Assembly (NCBI GenBank): GCA_958299035.1
Contig: CATQJL010000305.1
Location: forward strand, 60,466,486-60,530,485
Reading direction: 5' to 3'
Length of the DNA stretch: 64,000 nt
Source of the DNA: Cylicocyclus nassatus
Lineage: Eukaryota; Nematoda; Chromadorea; Rhabditida; Strongylidae
Shown here: in pieces, positions 55,201 to 64,000 of the stretch
Position numbering within the stretch: the first letter of the stretch is position 1
Layout of the letters: each line of letters starts with the position of its first letter
Program-made: the position numbers and the translations under genes
Notes under the pieces: model-generated
Told to the model about the DNA's origin: nothing
Databases searched by the model: none
The model's input: the letters and a program-made list of their open reading frames with translations, nothing else

Positions 55201-58200
55201 TGCACACGCCGACATACGTGCCAGTCGCGGAATTATGAATTACATGAATAAGTCATCTTAAATAAATGAAGATGTCAGTAGGCAGAATCGCAAAGCACAT
55301 CTACCATTGAAAAAGTACATTTTGGAAAATGGCGCTAATAGCTGAATTTTCGCTTCAAATTCATTCTAATGACAGTAACCCGAGCAATAAGAAAAACCTG
55401 TCATGTTCAGTATAAGTACAAAGTTATACACTTTTAATGCTGGTATAGTGAAGCTGTTAATTCTGCCATTCACTTTTCTTGCAGAGAAAAGTTCCATCAT
55501 GGAAATGGGACTACTTTTTTTTACATTCATTTAACGCAAAGCAGCCTATCTCAAGCGGAAGGGCAAGCTTTGCCTCTTCTTTTATGGCTGCAACTTCATG
55601 TTCACATGCATTACTCTTGGCTGGTACAAGATGTAAAATTTTTTTAGTAATGGCCTATTAAAGTGAGTTAAATTGAATGAAGTACACAGTTGGTTGTTGT
55701 TCAAAAAAATATTAAGATAATAGCCTAAATCGTACAATGAACTCTCCATTTTCCGAAATATCAAGATCTAACTCCTTGACTGAATCTTTCACCTCGCCAA
55801 TCCATGCAGTCATTTTTCTTCTTCTGGTTTTATGTTTTCTTAGTTTTTACTTGATTCTTCCGCTTTCTTAGATCATCAGCAATTCTGACATTATAATTTC
55901 CCAAGTGTTCATATTACATATCCTTCACCTATCCTTTTTTGTATCGGTCTCTCACCACCACATTACCTTGAAACTTATTCCAAGCATCTCATTTACACGC
56001 ATCTATTTCCCTGATTATCTTACCTTTGAAACATAGCTAGATAGCTCGTATTAGGTACATTTTATTGGAAGAGAATCATTAGCCGCTCCGATGTGTTTCT
56101 TACATAATATTATCAACGTAATAAGCTTTGAGTTTGACAAAAAAACTTATTTCCTTTTCTCATAACAGCTGGTGCTTATGGCTCCGCTCTAGGCCGCTAG
56201 ATGCGTAGTCACACCAAACCAGCTCTATTTTGCATATCCATCCACTTGAGCTGTTGATATATAGCTTCTCATTGTCAATTTGAATGGATTACGAATGCTT
56301 TCTGGAGGACTTTCGTTGATTTGACCGTTAAGTGTAGATCTCAAACAGGTCTTACTGCCAGTGGAAGCAAAATCTTCTAATCAGATAGTGATGCCAAAAT
56401 TACTGATTCCAGGTTACTCCATGGTTATTGTACTATTGCTTTTCATGGTAAAATGTCCCATAAAAAATTGTCAGACTGTCTGATAGCCCATTTCCACTTC
56501 GCGTATGCTTTTGCATTTTAATCATTTCAATTAAGTTGAATAGGTTTCAAATTTTCTTCCCTTGCTCTCTTTGCTCTCAACCCCTTTTTTCTTTTTAAAA
56601 AAGCGCAAAGTTGTAAGAGAGTTATGCTACTGAGAGTCAAAAGAAGATTTTTGGAACATTTCGAACAGAGAATTCCAAAACAATCTTGAGGTATCGCTGC
56701 AATCTCTCAATCTAGAAAAACCTTACTATACGGGGAACGATTGTAAATCTGTTGTTCAACTCAAAAGAGCGAACCTAGGCCTCTAAAAAGTGAGGGTTTT
56801 TTTGCTTGTCAGCGGTGTAAAGGTAAAAGTTTAGAAGCCCCCCCCCCTCCCACGCTCTTTTCCTACCGTACAACACTGTGCCCTAAAAATTAGCATACCT
56901 TAATTTATGGTCATCTAACTCTTTGCACATCCCATCCCACGCAAATCCCAGTGCCTTAGCGTACTCAAATTTCGTACCGTAGTCCTACAGTAGCGGAAAA
57001 ACATACTAAAACCTTTTCTCTGAAAACTCCCCTTCCTTGTAACTCCCCTCCCCTTATTCGATATTCTGTGGCCAGTTTCTTATTGTTTTTCTTTGGAATC
57101 TTCTTCGTAGTTATTACTACGCAATTAGATCGCACTCAATTTCGTCTACTTTTCTTCTCGAGTCTCGTCCCCACTCAATTATTCTTAAGTGCACATGTAC
57201 TGAAGCGAGTAATAGCACCTGGTAAATATTGCCAGTGATTTACGAACACTCATAAATGTGTACATGTCTTCAGCACATAATCCTACGCTTTATTCTGGAG
57301 CCAGTCCACTTAGGCTTAGATGTCTGGAATTGTCTGTGTGTACGAAGGAAAAGCTTGTCAACCTTCTGACTCATTACGCCCTCTTGAATGATGAAACAGC
57401 ATAAATTGAGTGGAGCAAAGATGGAGCAGAAATTGCTTGTTTCGAGAATTCAAACCATTTTTTGTCTAGAAAATTGCATTTCCTCACTTTCCATAAATAG
57501 CCCTTCAGCACGAAAACTTCTCTAACCCTCTATAATATGAATAGAATCGAAAGAGCAGCTTCTGCGCTGCAAAAACAATGGCTAGTATTTCCGCAAGTTG
57601 GTGATGCCCTTTCTCTATGGTATGCGTCATTCTTTATTTGCCTATTCTTGCCAGTTCCTGCCATCAGAGTCTTAGCTAGAATTCCAGTGGAAGAGATAAA
57701 AGGGAGAGTAAGTATTTCGTTTAGAGTTTCACCTGACTCATTGGCTCATTTCGAAATGCAAGCAAGTTAAAAAGTAATTACTTTCGTACTTCGACATGCG
57801 AGGTCCCGCCTAAACTCTGAAATTAATTTTCAGCTTCCCCTGAACTTTGGAAACAGAATCCATCTTTCTCAGCACGACACCATTCTTTTCTGGATTTTCG
57901 CTTCTCAAACCCAAACTGATTTTGCTATAGTAAATACTAAACATCCCGGTAGGAGAGGAGCAGTCAAAATACTTTTTTCTTTGTAACTGCACTTTTACTT
58001 TTCTATACGAAATTTCAGGCTGTAATCCCGAGTTTGTGTCTTTTTAAAGCGATAGTGTCTAGGAACAACCCGCTTTCATACATATTTTCTTTGGGACCTT
58101 CGCTGCTCTTTGCAGCTTCACTCATTTTATTCATGGTCTAGCAAACCTAATAAGAAGATTGAAAAAAGCTGTTTTTTGTGGTCTTTGAAATAGCGGAGAG

Positions 58201-58224
58201 GCAGTCATCGTCGGTTAATTGTTC
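52295..58224. other. Long intergenic stretch, no gene recognised
   Basis: 6 kb of AT-rich sequence. C runs are at 52912-52921, 53290-53299 and 56840-56847. Frames of 60-83 codons occur (54786-55037, 57537-57770, 53977-54198 minus); none has a known domain. I found no convincing chain of exons, but a divergent gene with short exons cannot be excluded. Confidence 0.45.
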
Positions 58225-58450
58225 AGTACGCGTATTGCACACGATACGCGCTACTTGACGACTTGTAAAATTGAAATCTGCTTTTCAGTGATTTTTCTTT
58301 GCTTCCTATTCTCTCCTGATTTGACTGGATAGTAGTACCCAATTTTCTAGTTTATACAGATAAAAGTGGTTCTACTGAGGAGGTTTTACTAGTAAAAATG
58401 TCGTCGATTGTCGCGCATAGTCTGCAAGCTCACATATTGATTTACAAATG
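58225..58450. repeat. Dispersed repeat (GTCGTC / TTGCACAC family), copy 2
   Basis: ACGCGTATTGCACACGATAC, GCTACTTGACGACTTGTAAA, then ATGTCGTCGATTGTCGCGCA: the same block order as 50,383-50,610. Confidence 0.55.
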
Positions 58451-60772
58451 ACGCAAGGATAGTCGGTCGTTGTAAAAAAAAATTTTGAAATTAGATGAAT
58501 AATTCTCGTTGAGCTCCTCAATCGATTATTTGATGCAAAAATCACGGCTACGTGCTTCGCTTTCTTTCTCTGTTCAAACAACTTGCGCTACAATAAAAGA
58601 CAATTTCAAATCCGCGCAAAGCTCGAAACGAGCACATTTGCATTAACGTCGACTAACTATGTAGGGCAATTTCTTCCTGAATGACTTCCCGCCGAATATT
58701 TGGAAACGTCTGGTCGTTTTCGGAGGAACACTTGGCTGTTTATTCTTCTCTTCTCTTTTACGCGGTCATCGGCGCTGAAGCGTGAGCGCGAACGGCTCCA
58801 CAAGCCGGAAAATGTCTCGTAGCTGCCCTCGTCGCGCAGGTTATTACGCGCTTCGTTGAGCACAGACGAAAGCTACACTTTACTCTAGATTCATCTCTCC
58901 AAATTTCGAAATTCATACTATATCTTACCTCTGAAAATTTAGAAATAAGCTCTAAACTGTTAAATTACTCGCCAAAAAATTACTTCCTTGATTTACAGAG
59001 CGATTTCTGCAAATTTCTTCAAGAAATTGGAAAATTTCTGCCTTCTCGCAACTAATTCGCGGATAACTCTTGAGCCACTTAGTAATCGGAAGTTATCAAT
59101 GATCTCTCAAATGTAATCTTCAGATGTAGCAAAAAATGGTAGTAATGTCAAGGTTATGTATATTATGATATAGAGTGCGTTTCAAAGATAAACTATTATC
59201 AGAAAAATTATGCTGACTCAGTTTTGTTCCTTACCTTAGACGGAGCATATGCTGGGCTCTTCTCAGTATCCTCAATAAGGAAAGAATCCCTAGGATTTTA
59301 AATTTATTTTTGAGTAAATTCAGATAGATTTTCAAGGGTTTACGCAAATAGTTCAAAAATCAATGAGTTCAAAACAAATTTACATAAAGGCGATTTTTGC
59401 CTTATATTTTGAAACGTGATGTTTATCAACCATGAAAAATTTCAACAAATAAATGTTTCAGTGCTTTTGTAAATAAACTGCTCTGTCGCCTCTCTGTCGC
59501 GTTTTCCTCTCACTTGGATTAGTAATGGTCAGGACCTGAGAACCATAGGATGAGACTGTTGGCTAGATAGGTTTTTGCTTCAGATATTTGATAGAAAAGG
59601 ATGCAGGAAAAGGCTAGTAAATTTTTCATTGAGAATGGTGTCATTTGGTGGTTTTATCTAAGAATAATTCAGTCAACCGTAATGATTGTCAAAAGTAAGT
59701 GCTGGACCTTTGCCAGCTACCGTACTACTTTCAAGTCCAGTTCCTCCTCTTATTCGTTCGCATTGCATCCTTGTTTACAGTACAACAACTGAAGGTACCT
59801 TTGTGCATCCAGACCTCTTCTCAGTTGTATTGTTTCTCTTTACAGTCATCAGAAAAGACGTACTGGCAAATTATTTTCTCATCAAGTCCATACTCAACAT
59901 CTATACCATAGGAAATCATTGCTATTATTGCTCACATAGATTCTCTTTTTCCTATGGATGCCTTTAGAGATACACAGTGATTTCGAAAATTGACAATGAG
60001 AATAGACGCGCAGATTGTTGCACCGTCTGCAATTGCAAGAAAGGACGACGACTAGTCAGCTGAACAAACAATGGCAAAAGAGAATGGATGCAAGCTAGCG
60101 ACAATGCTCACTGATTGCTATCATAGCTAAAGAAATTTTGAAATATCAAACAATTCGAATTTTAGCTCAAAAAAGACATGTTTCTAGTTGTAGGCGTATC
60201 ATTTTTCCCCTTAATTTCAAATGCTGTTCAAATGTTGAATCTAATCTTCAACTAGGGGATGACAATTTGATTTGCTTACATTTCGAGGAGCGTTTCATTT
60301 TCAAGTGGTGTCCATTTAATTGTGAACAAAGAGTGTTGACCAAAAGCGGTGGAGAAGACGTGGGGGGGGGGATACGGATCTAAGGAGCACGACCAAAATA
60401 ACAGCGTGATTCATTGTCCAAATTTTTTTTCCCTTTTCGATAACGTGTCTGGCCCTCTGGGAGGGAAAACTGCTGAGTAAGCTCTACTTTCTTAGCCATT
60501 TCTGGAGCTGATGTTTTTTAATGTTGGAACATATCCCAAGGGAAACAGAACTGCTGAAAATTCAGCTTTTTATTCTTTGCATCAACAGAGCGGCAACTTA
60601 CAAGGAAAGATAAAGACTCAACTGCGGAGCTTCCGCTTGATCTTCAAAGTAGACGCTCACCACCTTCTTCAATAGAAATATTAACTCGTAATGCATAAGT
60701 AGCCTTGAAATAACGATTCCTGCTGTCAAACGTGTGTCGGAACTTCAAAATTTTTTAAACAAACCATCAATA
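58451..60772. other. Intergenic stretch, nothing recognised
   Basis: AT-rich with a GC-richer patch at 58740-58860. Three overlapping frames at 59601-59967 have no motifs. A G run is at 60361-60370. Confidence 0.45.
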
Positions 60773-61464
60773 CAGGTTGTCGCAGAAGTAAGTACACACT
60801 CTTCATCCATAATAACTCTCTTCCCACAAAGTCTTTTGATCAGCTCAAAGCACCATTCCGTGGAGCAGCCTTCAACTTGATTTACAGTGTAAACTGTATC
60901 ACTCAAATCTCTTCAGTACTGTAGGATTACGATGAGAACCTCAAAAAGGGTTTTGCGCTTGAATGACTACATTTTGCCCCAGAATGGATTCTCAACGAGC
61001 TACGTACATAATTAGGCTAAATTGAGTCGATCATTGTGAATATACAACTTACATTTGCCGTAAAAAATTTTTATAAGTCATACCAGGTAAACAGCAATAA
61101 TGTTACGTTATTTCAGTGTTTTCCAGAAATGTTATAGAAACCATTCATATCGCCTAAAAAACTTGTAAAAAGCTGTCTGATGAACTCAGCATGTTGAAAA
61201 CATCTCTGCACAATTTATCAGAATTTTTGAAAATTTCTTCGAAACGGCGTAATTCATAATGGTGCTGTATGCTGAAATTTTCTACCGTAATCCTACAGTA
61301 TTGAAGAGCAATGAGTGTTTCGCTCCATAAGGTTAAACTAAGTTGAAGTCTACTCTAGTAAGTTGAAGTCTACTCTACCGAGTGATAATTTAAGCTAAGC
61401 AAGAGACTTTGTAGAAAGAGAGAAGCAATGATCAATGTGGTGTACTTACTTTTGAGATACCCTG
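60773..61464. mobile_element. CAGGG-TIR element, copy 3 (diverged)
   Basis: 692 bp, ends CAGGTTGTCGCAGAAGTAAG and the complement of CAGGGTATCTCAAAAGTAAG, TA on both sides. The TIR blocks AACTCTCTTCCC and ACTGTAGGATTACG are kept. There is a local duplication AAGTTGAAGTCTACTCTA at 61330-61376. Confidence 0.85.
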
Positions 61465-63056
61465 TAGTACACTTTGCCAAGTAGCCGGCACCAAACTCGA
61501 TATGTAAATTACAATGTTCACGGATATCCTAGAGTCCGTTTGCATGGAAAGCGCATAAGAAGTTGCACTCCTTGAAATGGCCTAATTTGCATTGTGCACT
61601 TCGAGTTGCACACGAAAACTTCATTAGAGAACCGCGATGCCAGGATAGCGCGGCTAGACAAGTGCGCCATTGGTTTTGCGTGTAGCTCAATTTATTTCAT
61701 TCTAGAGACATGGACGGACCCAATATTGGCCCTCCCATATTTTGGCTAAGCATAGTTAGCTTTCTTCTCTTTTTTTTTTTCAAAAAATACGACTGTTAGA
61801 ATGGTGTTCTTGCGTCAGCTGCCATGCTTGTAATGCCGACTACATCAAAAATGGCCATAATGCGCATGTTCCGCCAAAATTGCGCTCCAAGGCAGAAAAT
61901 GACGCGCAAACGTTGTCGGCAACGCAGGAGCACTACATTAACATTAAAACTACCTTTTTTGCTTGCCGTTGACTTGAAGTTAGTCGGTGCGCTTGCACTA
62001 ATTGAGTCTCCATGACATTAGCATAATCCGACAAAATTGCTAGTCACAAGCTGTTTTGAAAACTTCAGATTCTAAGTTCTCGGCCTACCCCACCCCATTT
62101 CAGTCGCCAAGCGATCTGGCAATGTTTCAAAAGTTTAGATCTCTTCTAGATCCCCTTTTGAGTTCGCACAGTGTAGACATTTTATCAGTCTACAAGAAAT
62201 ATACATACTGCGCTTTCAAACTCTACTAATAATGCGAAGAAATCTGGCAGTTTGCCAGCGTGGCACTTGAATCTGCATCAAGTATGGTCATGGCTTAGGG
62301 TTCGAATTCAGCTGAATTTTGGAGGGAGCATCATGTAGAGCATTCACATTTTAAAAAGGATGGCGTCTGCGGCGCGTGCGGTCAATCGCGTGCGTTGCGT
62401 GCGCAGCTCGCGCATCTGCTTTTTTCTAATCATTAGCTTTCCATACTTGGTTTTGCTGAAAACTAGCGATATAATTTACTAGAAAAATTTAGGTTTAGCA
62501 CCTCTTGTCATAACTAATCAAGACATTATATTCAAATATGGAATTATTTTGTAATGTTCACACCTGTTCAACTCATGCAATTTACCCTTTGTTATGTTGG
62601 TACGGTTTTGAATGTAGTTTAGTATATCTTGGATGATTGATCAGTAATGAACTTGATAAGAACGAACAAAAAATTTCGAAAGCGCGATCATCACAAAATT
62701 CTCTCATTTAGCACACATCATGCGCGCCACTTGACGTTGCGCCACCCCCCCCCCCTCCCCTCCCCCCCCCCTCCCCCCGGAATAGGTCGTGATATTTTTG
62801 AAATTTACTTACTTAGGTTATGAGAATGTGCAAGTTACTTATTTATTCTTGTAGATATTTAAAATAATTTTCGATGTTTTTTAGTTCAAATCAGCCCCAA
62901 AAATTTTTTTTGGGATTATCACGAAATCTTTTTTGGAATCATCACGAAATCGCCCCTTTTTCTAGATCTTACGGGTTACGTCACCGCAAAAATGTACTGT
63001 ACACATTTTTTTAATTTCTTACTCTAGAAAAGGTTTCACTATGAAGTCGTCTGTAA
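61465..63056. other. Intergenic stretch with C-rich tract
   Basis: No gene. A low-complexity C/T tract lies at about 62743-62779 (runs of 7-13 C separated by single T). The Lys/Arg-rich frame at 61824-62015 has no known feature. Confidence 0.5.
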
Positions 63057-63137
63057 GGCTGCGTTCATACTGATCCCAAAGTTCGGGAACAGTTCCAGCA
63101 CAGTGTTCGAATTGAGCGCTGTGCTGGAACTGTTCCC
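63057..63137. mobile_element. Truncated PIF/Harbinger-like MITE
   Basis: GGCTGCGTTCATACTGATCC preceded by TAA, continuing through the palindromic core (AGCGCTGTGCTGGAACTGTT). It breaks off after TTCCC, so the right 28 bp of the 109-bp form are missing. Confidence 0.75.
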
Positions 63138-64000
63138 TAAGAGCGTCGTCTGTTGCCGCGCATAGCGTGCAGTCTCACACTTCAAACTACAAATGGCTCA
63201 AGGAAATTCCAGTGTTCAGCAAACCACAACCACAGGCAACATTCTGACCCTCTACGAAACTGCAATAGTATGCTTATCGTCGATTAGCAAATATAGCGTC
63301 GAGAGCGGCGTCGGCGGCGGCAGCTCTTCTGCGCCGCATCCGCTTGCGTTACGCGCGTGCGTAACACGCAGGTGTGTTGATGTAGTGGTCCTCGACCCGC
63401 ACTCATTAGCCTAAACCGCCGCCATGTTGGCTTTACGTCTATTGCTACTGTACAATCATTGTCTCGTCATCTTGAATATGAGTTAATTAGTTGCTTCGTA
63501 AGAAAACCTGTGAGTTCTGTAGAAATTGTGAGATGAGGCCTCATCATAGGAAGTTCAATCAGTTCGGAAATAAGATTTCTCACATAGCGGAACTTACTTA
63601 TTACTTACATTGTACATTATAGATTAGATTTGGACCAAGACGTAGAAGTATAAGGGGTATGTTTAGGGTTCTCGTCAAACTTTTGGCATTTGGTGCAATC
63701 ACACCATGATCGAAATCCCTGGATCAAGAAAGCTTGAAAGTCAAGAAAGTTCGGTCTTCTGGACCTTCAGTCCTCGTGTAATAATGTGCTTGCCATGTCA
63801 TTCGCAACTTTACCTTTTTTTGAGAAAAAAAATTGCAGCAACTGCCATCTTCCAGACTTAGATTTGCTAGTACTGCAACCATATTTTGCGTTTTTTGTAA
63901 CACCTGCACTATCCGAAACCTAATGGCTTGTCCCTTTTTTGTATAGGACACTTTAGGACAGCATTAGCTTTATGGAATAGTTTATGGGAAACTTTATGAC
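63138..64000. other. Right edge of window, repeat fragment only
   Basis: 63143-63200 (GCGTCGTCTGTTGCCGCGCA and AAATGGCTCAAGG) matches the end of the repeat at 58,400-58,455. Beyond it nothing is recognised. Confidence 0.45.

Noticed and set aside
1..64000. CRISPR array, operon, rRNA, phage or restriction genes
   Set aside because: No regularly spaced repeats, no Shine-Dalgarno-led gene runs, and the DNA is clearly eukaryotic with spliceosomal introns.

Overview
This is a window of AT-rich, intron-bearing animal nuclear DNA, most likely from a parasitic nematode of the strongylid type. The support is a spliced TRPM-type channel with short exons and TTTCAG-like acceptors, mariner, Helitron, RTE, Penelope and MULE remnants typical of nematode genomes, and a single-gene layout with no operons of prokaryotic type. 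The species is inference; no rRNA or mitochondrial marker is present.

Layout. (1) 1-9,687, plus strand: the 3' two thirds of a TRPM-family cation channel gene. I could thread 14 exons in consistent phase (1,980 coding bases including the stop), from before S1 through the pore, S6, the TRP helix and a C-terminal tail. Its introns carry at least six palindromic or TIR elements. (2) 9,877-13,440: one CAGGG-TIR element, a foldback element and a perfect hairpin. (3) 13,463-16,340: two oppositely oriented, 5'-truncated Penelope-like elements (GIY-YIG endonuclease; one also has the end of the RT). Both are bounded by inverted copies of a terminal repeat that contains a hammerhead-ribozyme-like fold. 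(4) 18.5-29.5 kb: a tandem segmental duplication carrying two identical tRNA-Pro(CGG) genes. The second unit is expanded by PIF/Harbinger-like foldbacks (TAA target duplications) and by a small Helitron whose empty site is visible in the first unit. (5) 29.8-33.1 kb, minus strand: an almost full-length but broken RTE-clade LINE. (6) 35.6-38.1 kb, minus strand: a decayed, intron-bearing MULE transposase gene. (7) 38.3-39.5 kb: a composite foldback with C/G tracts. (8) 39.5-64 kb: a gene desert with a tRNA-derived SINE, two more CAGGG-TIR copies and a degenerate one, two mariner-type foldbacks, an 838-bp TIR element holding a tRNA-like segment, a degenerate repeat family, and many homopolymeric C tracts.

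Apart from the channel and the two tRNAs I see no gene I can defend. The outstanding feature of the window is the density of long inverted repeats (more than a dozen), several inside introns of the channel gene, where their transcripts could fold into long dsRNA. The best candidates for new biology are the hammerhead-like Penelope ends, the fully palindromic mariner and Harbinger derivatives, and the C-tract foldback.
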